Source: Leptospira inadai serovar Lyme str. 10
GTDB lineage: Bacteria > Spirochaetota > Leptospiria > Leptospirales > Leptospiraceae
Reading direction: 5' to 3'
DNA: 64,000 bases
Assembly: GCF_000243675.2 (NCBI RefSeq)
Contig: NZ_AHMM02000016.1
Coordinates: 128,382 to 192,381, forward strand
Shown here: positions 30,545-38,845 of the stretch, piece by piece
Numbering within the stretch: position 1 is the stretch's first letter
Layout of the letters: every line of letters starts with the position of its first letter
Program-made: the position numbers and the translations under genes
Notes under the pieces: generated by a model
What the model was told of the DNA's origin: nothing
Seen by the model: the letters and a program-made list of their open reading frames with translations, nothing else
Databases searched by the model: none

Positions 30545-30681
30545 GGATATAACTGGACCTATGTTCCATTCTAAGCGGTCAAGCAGCCAGTCAAATGAAA
30601 AACTCTTGCTTGAAAAACGGAAAGTCATTGAACGGAGAAAAACTTGTCGGATTCTGTCGGAAAAGGGGAGGTTCAGCTAAA

Positions 30682-32073
30682 ATGGAAGTTAAGCGTACTG
30701 CAAAGGAAGCCGTCTCGATCAAGGCAAATGCTAAATCCGCCGAGTGGCTCGAATCCTTCTCTAAAAGAATCGAAATAAAAGATACGGAATACCTTCGAGC
30801 TTTTATCGAAGCGAATCACCCGGCAGATATCGCGGAAGTTTTGGAAAAATTAGACGAAGAAGAGGCGTTTTACGTATTCCGTCTCTGCGATTCCGAGAAG
30901 CAATCCCTGATTCTAGTCGAATTCGACGAAGACCTTCAGGCGGATCTGATTTCAAGATTACACGTCCATGAGATTTCACCGATCGTTGAAAACCTAGAGA
31001 CGGACGAGTTCACTAATTTGATCTCCGAAATTCCGAAGGACAAGGCCGAGGAGATCCTAAACTCGATCGATAGAGAAGACTCTTCTCAAATCAGGAAGCA
31101 GCTCAATTTTAGGGAATATACGGCCGGTCGTTTAATGACGACGGAATTTGCTTCGGCCTTCGAAACGGACACTGTCCGAAAAGCCATTATAAAATTGAGA
31201 CGAATCGCTAAAGAAACCGACGACATCTATTTATTATACGTTACCGACGAGGAGAACCATTTAAAGGGATTCATCAGACTCAAAGATTTGTTTCTCGCTC
31301 CTCTGAACCAAAAAATCGGCCGCCTCGTTAAGGAAGAGGTTTTTTCCATTCATTACGACACGGACCAGGAAGAGGTGGCTAAGATCTTCCGTAAGTACGA
31401 TTTAGTCTCCGCTGCGGTCGTCGACGATTTGGATCGAATTATCGGGAGAATCACCGTAGACGATATTTTGGATATCGTCCAGGACGAAGCTTCCGAGGAT
31501 ATTTTGCGGATGGGCGGGGTTTCGGAGGAAGAGCGCCTGAATACGTCCATTTGGGACTCGATTCGACGCCGATTAATTTGGCTAATTATCAATTTAGGGA
31601 ATGCGGTTTTGGCTGCGTCCACGGTCTCTCTTTTTGAAGAAACCATTCAATCATTCGTTCTTCTTGCCGCTTTAATGCCGATCGTTGCGGGAATGGGTGG
31701 AAATGCGGGAACCCAAGCGATCACCGTAGTGGTTCGCAATATTGCGACGGGCGATTTAAGTCCGAGTAACTGGGGAATCGGTTTTCGTAAGGAATGCATC
31801 ATCGGAATCATCAACGGCCTGACCATCGGTGCGATTTCGGGACTTGCGGTTTATTTTTATATGGGGAAAACGGCTCTTGCCCTTGTTATCTTCTTTGCCA
31901 TGCTTGCGAATCTGATCGTTGCCGCAGTATTAGGCGCTTCTATCCCCATGTTACTCAGGGTGTTGGGAATCGATCCAGCAATAGCTTCCTCCATCTTCGT
32001 CACGACAACTACCGATATCTTCGGGTTTTTCTGCTTTCTCGGACTGGCCACGATGTTCCTCGGTTACTTATGA
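30682..32073 (+). CDS. mgtE: Magnesium transporter MgtE
   Basis: 463 residues from the ATG at 30682, which has GGAGG 10 bases upstream; the longer open frame from 30595 lacks one. The N-terminal superhelical domain (ADIAEVLEKLDEEEAFYVFRL) and two CBS modules (LMTTEFASAFETDTVRKAI, HYDTDQEEVAKIFRKYDLVSAAVVDD) lead to five membrane helices. LIWLIINLGNAVLAA, ALMPIVAGMGGNAGTQA and IFVTTTTDIFGFFCFL are the MgtE pore signatures. The CBS and N domains gate the channel by sensing cytosolic Mg2+. A lipoprotein gene follows after 51 bases on the same strand. No M-box-like leader was recognised. Confidence 0.95.
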   Translation: MEVKRTAKEAVSIKANAKSAEWLESFSKRIEIKDTEYLRAFIEANHPADIAEVLEKLDEEEAFYVFRLCDSEKQSLILVEFDEDLQADLISRLHVHEISPIVENLETDEFTNLISEIPKDKAEEILNSIDREDSSQIRKQLNFREYTAGRLMTTEFASAFETDTVRKAIIKLRRIAKETDDIYLLYVTDEENHLKGFIRLKDLFLAPLNQKIGRLVKEEVFSIHYDTDQEEVAKIFRKYDLVSAAVVDDLDRIIGRITVDDILDIVQDEASEDILRMGGVSEEERLNTSIWDSIRRRLIWLIINLGNAVLAASTVSLFEETIQSFVLLAALMPIVAGMGGNAGTQAITVVVRNIATGDLSPSNWGIGFRKECIIGIINGLTIGAISGLAVYFYMGKTALALVIFFAMLANLIVAAVLGASIPMLLRVLGIDPAIASSIFVTTTTDIFGFFCFLGLATMFLGYL

Positions 32074-32124
32074 CAGGGAATTGCAGTCATTATTTTATTA
32101 TAGAAAGAAAGTGTAGGACATTCA

Positions 32125-32763
32125 ATGAGAGAATTTTATAGACGAGGCATATCCGCGATCCTCGCGACGGTTATGCTTCTGGTCATATCGATGATTTTGA
32201 ATTGCGCGGGTTCCCAAAAACAGATCGCTGTAGAACCGAAGGGCGAGGTTGTCCCGAATCCTGCAGGAGAGAACGAATCCATACTGGATGAGGAAGGAAA
32301 GGAAGTTCGAGTTACGACGGTCGATCCGACTTTTTTTCAAGCCCCGTCCAAAGATTCAGGCGAGTATTTTCGAGTGTATATCACGGGAGACGCGTATAAA
32401 GTTCGTCAAATCCGAGGGACTAAATTCATTCATCGTAAAGTCGACCGGGGCGGGGACGCCTTGATCAGCGAGGAACTTTTAAAGTACAACAAAATTAATT
32501 TTACGGACGATGGAATCATATTAGTGATTCTAAATGGAAATACCGGTGCCGTCGAAACGATTCGCTTTAACACTCGCGTTCCGAGAATTAACGATTTGGC
32601 AAAAGTGATTCAGAACGATGTAACACGCTGGACGATGGAGCATTCCGAGGAAAAACCGGTCGTTACTAAATACCAAATTCATTATATGATCCGCTTGGAA
32701 AATCGATCTGGCTCGACGCGGGATAAGGTTAAGGAAGAACTTCGTAAAGAAGTCCGTAAGTAA
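32125..32763 (+). CDS. Predicted lipoprotein of unknown function
   Basis: 212 residues. A signal sequence with a spirochaete-style lipobox is visible (LLVISMILNCAGSQ, lipid-modified Cys near residue 27). After an acidic linker, the rest has mixed strands and helices: YFRVYITGDAYKVRQIRGTKFIHRK, DGIILVILNGNTGAVETIRF, and a basic C-terminal helix. I recognise no domain. It lies 51 bases after mgtE and may be co-transcribed with it. Its composition resembles the housekeeping neighbours. A GC-rich, hairpin-forming stretch follows the stop. Confidence 0.75.
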   Translation: MREFYRRGISAILATVMLLVISMILNCAGSQKQIAVEPKGEVVPNPAGENESILDEEGKEVRVTTVDPTFFQAPSKDSGEYFRVYITGDAYKVRQIRGTKFIHRKVDRGGDALISEELLKYNKINFTDDGIILVILNGNTGAVETIRFNTRVPRINDLAKVIQNDVTRWTMEHSEEKPVVTKYQIHYMIRLENRSGSTRDKVKEELRKEVRK

Positions 32764-33091
32764 TCGGAGGATAGATTGCGGGACGTCTCCCCCGCGTTGC
32801 AGCCGCGCCACGCGTCTTCCGCTACCAATCGAGCGACCCTTAGGGAGCGAGATTCCCGAAGGGTGACTGAACGAAGTGAAGTCAAATTTTCAATCAAACA
32901 AACTGCATTCGAATTAACTCCATATCTCCGGAGAATCGTCTGCTCGCTCCCCCGGACCCGTTTTTGTTCGTAACGATGGAAATCGAAGGATTAATGAATC
33001 TTACTATATTCGTTTAGTTTGAAAATGAATTTTTTCAAAATGCTATTTATTTTATTTATTATTTATCATTTTATTAAATTTGTGTCAAAGT
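32764..33091. other. Gap with GC-rich hairpins followed by AT-rich promoter-like DNA
   Basis: The first part (32778-32960) is unusually GC-rich. It holds a stem GCGGG/CCCGC at 32778-32795, 15 bases after the lipoprotein stop, and a longer stem at 32836-32864 (ACCCTT-A-GGGA pairing with TTCCC-G-AAGGGT). The second part (32990-33090) is strongly AT-rich, with an AT palindrome TTTGAAAA...TTTTCAAA near 33019-33039. The composition change marks the left border of the accessory-looking stretch. No gene was recognised. Confidence 0.6.
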
Positions 33092-33730
33092 ATGACCATT
33101 TCGAAAATAATTATGATTTCTATCTTATGTCTAAGTATATTGGCATGTTCTGAACAGAAAAAAGATTCGATTGCTCCGATACTGGCCTTGGTCGGCGCTA
33201 ATTCGGCAAGTTCCGCGCCAGGAAATAGTTCATCTGGCGGAGTGACGACTAACGGAGGCAGCGGCGGGACAACTATTTCCACGCATGATACGAAGGTTTA
33301 TGACGCCAATAACCAATTTCTTGGGTACGGATTTCCAAATGCGTATAGTATCCAGATGGTCTCGCCAACCGGTTATTTTTATAGTTTAGGATGGGATGGA
33401 ATCATTACTGATTCTTACATAAAATTCACTCAGATTAACGGAGGAGGAGTGGCATTTATTGATGCCACTGGTGCTCCTTATGCAAAATTTGCCGAGCGTG
33501 CAGGGGGCAGTTTGTATACCGCACAGCAAGCAGATGTATATGGAAATGCAGTGAGCAATCCGGGTATAACGCAGTATTATTCCTACTACATCGCGGGTTC
33601 TATTACTAATTACCCGGCGGGGTTGACGGTCGGCACATCGCTTAAGGTATTTCCTTTGACCACGATAACAAAGACCGTCGCCGGAATTCCAAATACAATT
33701 GCGCTCCCGATAAAAGTCGTTTATCAATGA
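33092..33730 (+). CDS. Predicted surface/periplasmic lipoprotein, Ser/Gly-rich linker
   Basis: 212 residues from the ATG at 33092 (a TTG four codons earlier is possible). The signal ends in a lipobox LCLSILACSEQ, with the lipid-modified Cys near residue 19. A low-complexity Ser/Gly/Asn/Thr linker (about residues 40-68) precedes a compact beta-rich domain with many Tyr and Gly (NQFLGYGFPNAYSIQM, GYFYSLGWDG, QYYSYYIAGS). I do not recognise the domain. The linker-plus-beta arrangement suggests display outside the cell or in the periplasm. Its AT-rich upstream DNA and isolated position suggest an accessory gene. Confidence 0.72.
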   Translation: MTISKIIMISILCLSILACSEQKKDSIAPILALVGANSASSAPGNSSSGGVTTNGGSGGTTISTHDTKVYDANNQFLGYGFPNAYSIQMVSPTGYFYSLGWDGIITDSYIKFTQINGGGVAFIDATGAPYAKFAERAGGSLYTAQQADVYGNAVSNPGITQYYSYYIAGSITNYPAGLTVGTSLKVFPLTTITKTVAGIPNTIALPIKVVYQ

Positions 33731-33950
33731 AGGATGACCGGGACTTTTAGGGTATTCGAACTGGCTATAGTTGATCGCGCCTAAGAAAATTTCGCTAACA
33801 ATGAAAGATTCATTATAAAAACTGAAACTATCCGACAAGTTGGCGACGAAAATTCGAAACTTGAGAAGTTTCGATTTGGTTCCTAAATTTGCAAAAAATT
33901 GTATAGGTCGTTTCAAGATTCGGCTTCGTGATGCTTTACAATTTTCGGTT

Positions 33951-33975
33951 TTGAGGCCTGATGCCTCAATTTTTG
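33951..33975 (+). terminator. Rho-independent terminator-like hairpin
   Basis: The stem TTGAGGC (33951-33957) pairs perfectly with GCCTCAA (33963-33969) around a 5-base loop and is followed by a run of five T. It is oriented to stop plus-strand transcription, about 220 bases after the lipoprotein gene at 33092-33730. The stem is only 7 bp, so strength is moderate. Confidence 0.6.
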
Positions 33976-34396
33976 AACGTTTCGAATCATTGAAGAGAGA
34001 AGGTTTGAGAGCCGAGCCAAAATCCGTTCATCATCGGATTGTTAGGCGAAAAACGGCTAAGCTTTGGATTCTGGGATGAGCCGAAACCAATCGTTCTATT
34101 ATCTTTTCTGCCCAAAAAAACGCGCAGGCGTTCTTTACCGGAGTCTTTCATTTAAGCAATTTCACCGAATTTTGCGCAGTCTCAAAAGCGGAAGAATCAA
34201 TCAACTGACGGTTAATACCGCCATTTGATTGGAAAGAGTAGCTTAAAACGCTACACTTTCGTTTATCGGTACTCCAAATTCCCAACGATTTATAGATCGT
34301 TCATTCATAAATCAATTACCGTTGGAAGATCGACTCATATAACCGATTTATTACATTCGAAATACTTTTAATTCCGAATGGAACGCTCGATTTTTG

Positions 34397-34425
34397 TTGA
34401 CTCTTTCCTCTGCAAAATGTATAAA
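34397..34425 (+). promoter_or_regulatory. Near-consensus sigma70-type promoter
   Basis: TTGACT at 34397-34402 and TATAAA at 34420-34425 are separated by exactly 17 bases. The small gene at 34454 follows, with GGAGG 7 bases before its ATG. This is the best-matching housekeeping promoter I noticed in the window. Confidence 0.7.
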
Positions 34426-34453
34426 CTCAGAGTTTTTACATCGGAGGAATTCA

Positions 34454-34771
34454 ATGAACCTGGAAATGATGAGTATTGTGAATGCCGGTATCGGCATTAT
34501 AAGGGCCGGACAGGCAAGAATCGAAAACACCAAAATGACAATTAAGAAGGGTTTCGAGGATTTAGCTGCGAAAGGCGCTGCCGATAAAAGCGAGTCGTCG
34601 GTCCGTCTTCGTGATTTAACGATCAAAGTCGTAGATAGTGTTAAGGAAACTAATACGACGATCCAGAAAAATTGGGACGAGGTACGTTCAAAATTGTCGA
34701 ACACTGTAAACGGTTTCTCGACAAAGCAAGTGGAAGCGCCGATTAAAAAAGGGGTGGCAAAACCCGCCTAA
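34454..34771 (+). CDS. Small helical protein (105 aa), possibly phasin-like
   Basis: 105 residues from the ATG at 34454, with GGAGG 7 bases upstream and a near-consensus promoter 29 bases further up. The open frame from 34394 overlaps that promoter and is not used. The sequence looks almost wholly helical and amphipathic: MNLEMMSIVNAGIGIIRAG, then a long charged stretch with Thr/Lys/Glu and a basic Pro/Ala/Lys end (IKKGVAKPA). There is no signal peptide. Small helical granule-coating (phasin) or regulator proteins look similar in composition, but I cannot assign a family. Strong initiation signals suggest high expression. A long inverted repeat follows the stop. Confidence 0.68.
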   Translation: MNLEMMSIVNAGIGIIRAGQARIENTKMTIKKGFEDLAAKGAADKSESSVRLRDLTIKVVDSVKETNTTIQKNWDEVRSKLSNTVNGFSTKQVEAPIKKGVAKPA

Positions 34772-34783
34772 ACCTAGATCGGA

Positions 34784-34837
34784 TTTGGGGATGTCGGTTT
34801 TGCGCCTCCTTATTTAAGAAAACCAGCATCCCCGAAA
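34784..34837. other. Long imperfect inverted repeat after the small helical gene
   Basis: Arms GGGGATGTCGGTTTT (34787-34801) and AAAACCAGCATCCCC (34819-34833) pair at 13 of 15 positions around a 17-base loop. They begin 16 bases after the stop of the 105-aa gene. There is no T-tract on the plus strand, so it may stabilise the mRNA end or terminate weakly. Confidence 0.55.
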
Positions 34838-35277
34838 AATCTCAATAAGAAGGGAGAGCCGGGAAAAAAAAAGGTTCAGTCGAGAATGGGAAATTGGATA
34901 AAGCACTATCAATTTCCCGGATTCAATATCTCGAACATTAAGGGATGGAAAAAGGACATCCTTAGGCCCGAATATAAGATCCTGCACAATCGCGATAGTC
35001 TTATGATTATTAGAAAAACATTAAATTCTTCCCTGATTCTCCGGCTTTGATTTTCGGTTAAGCATTCAGCCAAAAAAAATCAGACGATAAACGCGATGAA
35101 TCCAGTATCCAGAGTTGATATAAATTTCGGCAAAATATTTCCCATTGCTCGGAATTTCCTGGCGGACGAAGATGCGAAATGCAGGCGTTTTGCGGTATAA
35201 TAGCACAGGACAGGCGGTCCCTAATTATCTTCCGCTGTTTGAAAACGATTATAAGTTATCTCTAATTTACTATACTG
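34838..35277. other. Non-coding gap, nothing recognised
   Basis: 440 bases between the small helical gene and the convergent unknown operon. It is AT-rich with no supported gene, repeat or RNA. The open frame at 35145-35390 reads largely antisense into the next gene and is rejected. Confidence 0.5.
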
Positions 35278-36462
35278 TTATTTATTTCCGAATTCAGTAT
35301 CATAGGCCCCCGCACCGTACAACTCGTCGTATTTTGCCTTCATTCTTTCCCCGACAGCGATTCTCTCGGCGAATCGCCAGTCAGATTTAGTTTCATGCAG
35401 TTTTTCCGCTTCCTTGATCAGCTCCTCCGTCGGGCCAGAACCCGGTTTACAGAGCGGATAAGCTTTTTTAAGAAGTTCGATTTTTGCCGCAGATATCGAA
35501 ACGTCCACGTTCGTCCAGGCTAGAAGATACGTTTCGTGGGTGAAGATATCGTTCCAGGAGATAGCAAAGGATTCCTGGAGTATTCTTTCCCGTTCCCGAA
35601 GTCTATAAGGGCTCAGTTCCTTCGTTCTGCGAATATTTTTAGGAGTTGCAGAAGGGTCTGTGGGATCTACCCATCGTTCATCTTTCGGGGCAAAATTTGT
35701 AAACGAATCAAGCCAATCGTTGACTATATCGATCACCTTTTCCCAACGCTCGGTAATAGCATTCCACTTGACGATGGCAGGCTCATACTTCCATTCTATT
35801 TCTCGTCGAGCCAATCCGAATTCGAAACTATCGGGAACCTTGAAGGTAGCCTTCGCAGCTAGCTCGTCGAAAATCCCTAAAATTTCTTCTCCTCTTTTGA
35901 TGTACAACGGCAGATTATAAAATTTCGCCCAGTCGATATCCGTAACGAGTCCGTCCCGAAGTACAGCAGATCCTTCCATAGCTTTGTCTAGACCTTTTTC
36001 AATCAGAAGACGGAGAAAAACCGGATAGGTTATTCCGGATTTTCCCAGATCGATTACTGCTTGAACTCCCGCTCGCAGCAAGGCAGCCGCCTTCGGTTTC
36101 ATGATCCCTTTTTTTACGTCATCTTCATACCTGTCTAGAGCACTTTGATAGGACGTAAGCGTTTGCCTTAAAAAACCTTCATCCTCGTCGATGTCGGAAC
36201 CGGAGGATTGCGACGAGTTTTTTGCGGCATCCGAAAGCAGTTGCGAATATGCTGCGCTAAAATTCGAGAAACAACCTTCCGTCATTAGCTTGGCACTAAA
36301 CGCTGCAAAGTCATCCATATCGACGGCGTACTTTTCCATTTTATTCATTTCTGCAAGCATGTTGTCGAAAGCCTGACCGGATAGATTTTTATCCTTACAT
36401 TCTTGAATCATGTTTCGGAACGTTCCTAGCATGGGATCGGACAGCATTTTATCGATAGGCAT
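35278..36462 (-). CDS. Unrecognised 394-aa soluble protein
   Basis: 394 residues, acidic, with no signal peptide and no membrane segment. Predicted structure is mostly helical: an N-terminal helical bundle (FRNMIQECKDKNLSGQAFDN), an Asp/Glu/Ser-rich linker near residue 90 (SDIDEDEGF), and a central AALLRAGVQAVIDLGKSGI segment. Aromatic-rich helices follow (YEPAIVKWNAITERWEKVI, SFAISWNDIFTHETYLLAW). I know no family or catalytic motif for it. It is the second gene of an operon: the upstream partner 36475-37149 ends 12 bases before its ATG. It is flanked by long AT-rich gaps, which suggests accessory DNA. What the pair does is open. Confidence 0.65.
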   Translation of the reverse strand: MPIDKMLSDPMLGTFRNMIQECKDKNLSGQAFDNMLAEMNKMEKYAVDMDDFAAFSAKLMTEGCFSNFSAAYSQLLSDAAKNSSQSSGSDIDEDEGFLRQTLTSYQSALDRYEDDVKKGIMKPKAAALLRAGVQAVIDLGKSGITYPVFLRLLIEKGLDKAMEGSAVLRDGLVTDIDWAKFYNLPLYIKRGEEILGIFDELAAKATFKVPDSFEFGLARREIEWKYEPAIVKWNAITERWEKVIDIVNDWLDSFTNFAPKDERWVDPTDPSATPKNIRRTKELSPYRLRERERILQESFAISWNDIFTHETYLLAWTNVDVSISAAKIELLKKAYPLCKPGSGPTEELIKEAEKLHETKSDWRFAERIAVGERMKAKYDELYGAGAYDTEFGNK

Positions 36463-36474
36463 ATTATTATTCTC

Positions 36475-37149
36475 TTATGAAAGTCCGATCAATCGCTTGT
36501 GATCTTCGATTCTTCTTTTAACAATTTCGTCCGGAAACGGAATATTTCTTCGGTGACGCGTTTCCCAAATGAGGCTATAGTCGTAGTTCCAATCGGACTT
36601 ATAATTTCGATTATTCGGAAGGGTCGTTTTTTGAAACAATTCTTTATGGTCTTTGATTTGTTCGGTGATGCTATCCTTAACTTCCTGATACCATTCCTTG
36701 GGAACCTCGTCTTTGATGGCTTCGGCCACGATAAGATTCTCGATCGCCGTAAAATCGAAGTAAAATCCACCGATAAAATTATCGACCGTTATGAGAATGG
36801 AAACTTCCTGGTCGATTTTCGAAATTATTGCGGTTACATCCATTGCCGATTTGACAGTATCGATCTCTTTTAGAATTCGTTCCGAAGAAATCGCTCGAAT
36901 GGGCTCTTCTATTCTTCTAAAATGAGAAAGCCTTGCCGTCTCTTGATCTTTTACAAGGGCAATGGCGCATTGAACTTCGGGATGATCCTTTTCGACTACC
37001 GAGCGAAAATCTTCGAGTTTCGCGCAGCCTGCAATTGCATCGGACATTCTTTTTTCCGCCGCATAAGAACGAGAGTAGAGAGGATTTCCTTCGAATCGTT
37101 TCATCCGGGCGTTATAGTAGGCCGCGTATTCCTCGTGTCTTTTTTCCAT
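36475..37149 (-). CDS. Unrecognised 224-aa soluble protein, first gene of a pair
   Basis: 224 residues from the ATG at 37149, with GGAG 6 bases upstream. It is charged, helical and apparently cytoplasmic. Visible segments are a basic/aromatic N-terminus (HEEYAAYYNARMKRFEGNPLY), a helical middle (RILKEIDTVKSAMDVTAIIS), a hydrophobic strand-like stretch (ISILITVDNFIGGFYFDF region) and a basic C-terminal end with RHRRNIPFPDEIVKRRIEDH. No family is recognised. It is followed after 12 bases by the 394-aa gene, so the two are almost certainly co-expressed. The 760-base region upstream is AT-rich and empty, which would leave room for its own regulation. Confidence 0.65.
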   Translation of the reverse strand: MEKRHEEYAAYYNARMKRFEGNPLYSRSYAAEKRMSDAIAGCAKLEDFRSVVEKDHPEVQCAIALVKDQETARLSHFRRIEEPIRAISSERILKEIDTVKSAMDVTAIISKIDQEVSILITVDNFIGGFYFDFTAIENLIVAEAIKDEVPKEWYQEVKDSITEQIKDHKELFQKTTLPNNRNYKSDWNYDYSLIWETRHRRNIPFPDEIVKRRIEDHKRLIGLS

Positions 37150-37910
37150 AATAGGCTCCGCGATGAAATAATCTTAAGAACCCATTCTTATCAAGAAAAT
37201 ATTTATCGCCGATTTGGATTTTTCAATTGCGAAATTCGCAGGTCGAATGATTCGCTCAAATCGATCGGATTTTGGAATTCGCTTATTGGTGTTTAATTGA
37301 ACGATATTCGTTTAAAGAGTATAAATTTTGATGTAATAAGAAATAGGGGAATTAAGGATGTGAGATACTCGACCGGTTGATGATAAGTCGATCTACTCTG
37401 AATTCGAATCGAAATGCTTTTTGAAAAACCATCGCGTTTTCTATTAACCTAGTTACCCAAAATTCTAACCGGACTGTATTTCGATTGGAAACGTAGAAGA
37501 TATCTGGAATTGAAGATTATGCTTATCAATGGATTCGAATAAAAACGAATCGCGTTATCGTTCAAGAAAGACTTTGGTATAAAAAGCAATAGGAGGTTAG
37601 CGAAATCTCGAAGTAAGTAAGTAAGTAATCAATTCTTAAACCGATATTGAGGAAATATATTTTTAAGATACAGAATGAATGAACGTTCTGTCAGATTTTT
37701 TGAAATGAATCTTTGTTTATATAATGAGAGAAGACCATTCCAACCGGGGAATGGCAGTTTATAGTACTGACAAATTATTGCCAAGCACGTCAGGTTTTCT
37801 TGCTGGATTTTGCCTAATGGAAAATTTGTAGATTTCAGTACGACCAAGCTTAAGAAAAGACTTTACGGAATATCATGCCAAGGCTGTAGTCTAGTTTCGG
37901 TAATACGTCC
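37150..37910. other. AT-rich non-coding gap with a short tetranucleotide repeat
   Basis: 761 bases between divergent genes. It includes four tandem AAGT units at about 37611-37626. The small open frame at 37629-37847 (minus) has no ribosome-binding site and an odd composition, and is not accepted. No RNA gene or mobile-element end was recognised. Confidence 0.5.
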
Positions 37911-38807
37911 ATGGCAGCCATTAATCTAACGCCATTCTTTGTTGGTAGCTTTTTCCTGGCATATTACGTTTGGATGGCGAGAGCTTCAATTAAGAAAATC
38001 CCTAGTTCATTTTGGTTTCTCTCTATTTCAATTACGGTCTGGCTTTTTTTTCTGGCTTTCCGGGGGCTTCTTCCAAACGATTGGAGAGGGATGGCTCTGA
38101 ATTGGACTCTGATTCCCGCTATTCTAATCCCTCATTTTTTATTTTTAGTCGTCAAATCTGTACTAGATTTAAAGAAAAATTACCGGGCTTTACGGGTATT
38201 TGATTGGGCAGCTATCATATTTTTTTTATTTGAAGCGCTTATTGGAGGGATTGTAAAGGTTAAAGATCCGAACTTTTTTTCTTATACACCAAACCCATCG
38301 TATCATTTGTTAATTTTTTATATTTTTTGCAGCGTAGGATTTTCAATATGCTTGATGGGGCGAGGAGCGATAAAGTCTAGAGGACAAATTCGGACCCAGT
38401 TAATCTTAATGTTGATGGGAATTTTTGTCGGCCTCTTTGTTTCTATTATTTTCGTTTATATTTTGCCTCTTATGGGTGTGTTTATGGCTTATTTATCTTC
38501 TTTTGGAATGGGGATTTATATCACACTTTGGTCAATTGCAATTTTACAATACGACATCTTCGAAATAAAACTTCAGTTGCTTTCGGGGACGAAAGTGCCA
38601 CTTCTTATACGGCTTAGTTCACCGTTCGTATTGTTTTTATACCATATCGTTGATCCGACCGATTACGATAGAAAATTATTAGAAGTTAAAGCCAAAATTG
38701 CGAATTCACTAATAGAATTCAATTATGAATTAGTGGTGCGCACATCCTTAGAAGGGGACGAAAAATCGCGGGTCATTGCGGCACAGTTTAGTCGCTACCT
38801 CAAATAG
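37911..38807 (+). CDS. Multi-pass membrane protein resembling a 7TM sensor region without a kinase
   Basis: 298 residues with about seven or eight hydrophobic helices (for example FFVGSFFLAYYVWMA, SFWFLSISITVWLFFLAF, LIPAILIPHFLFLVVK, QLILMLMGIFVGLFVSIIF). The soluble C-terminal end of about 60 residues has no histidine-kinase, cyclase or GGDEF motif. The layout recalls the N-terminal 7TM region found on some histidine kinases and cyclases. Here the output module is missing, either by design or by truncation. Codons are more AT-rich than in housekeeping neighbours, supporting an accessory origin. The ATG at 37911 has no clear ribosome-binding site. Confidence 0.6.
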   Translation: MAAINLTPFFVGSFFLAYYVWMARASIKKIPSSFWFLSISITVWLFFLAFRGLLPNDWRGMALNWTLIPAILIPHFLFLVVKSVLDLKKNYRALRVFDWAAIIFFLFEALIGGIVKVKDPNFFSYTPNPSYHLLIFYIFCSVGFSICLMGRGAIKSRGQIRTQLILMLMGIFVGLFVSIIFVYILPLMGVFMAYLSSFGMGIYITLWSIAILQYDIFEIKLQLLSGTKVPLLIRLSSPFVLFLYHIVDPTDYDRKLLEVKAKIANSLIEFNYELVVRTSLEGDEKSRVIAAQFSRYLK

Positions 38808-38845
38808 AAGTTCGGAAAAAGTTGCCAACTCCCTATAGCTAGGCT

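Larger units (their letters stand above)
33731..34453. other. Long non-coding gap
   Basis: 723 bases with no gene I can support. It holds the terminator-like hairpin at 33951-33975 and the promoter at 34397-34425 described separately, plus small stems such as AACGC/GCGTT near 34118. The open frame 33840-34079 needs a TTG start, has no ribosome-binding site and runs through the terminator hairpin, so I reject it. Confidence 0.5.

Noticed and set aside
33386..33916. Minus-strand open frame of 176 codons overlapping a lipoprotein gene
   Set aside because: It is antisense to a lipoprotein with a clear lipobox and lacks start signals or a protein-like composition.
33840..34079. Plus-strand open frame of 79 codons after the lipoprotein
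   Set aside because: TTG start without ribosome-binding site, and it runs through a terminator-like hairpin.
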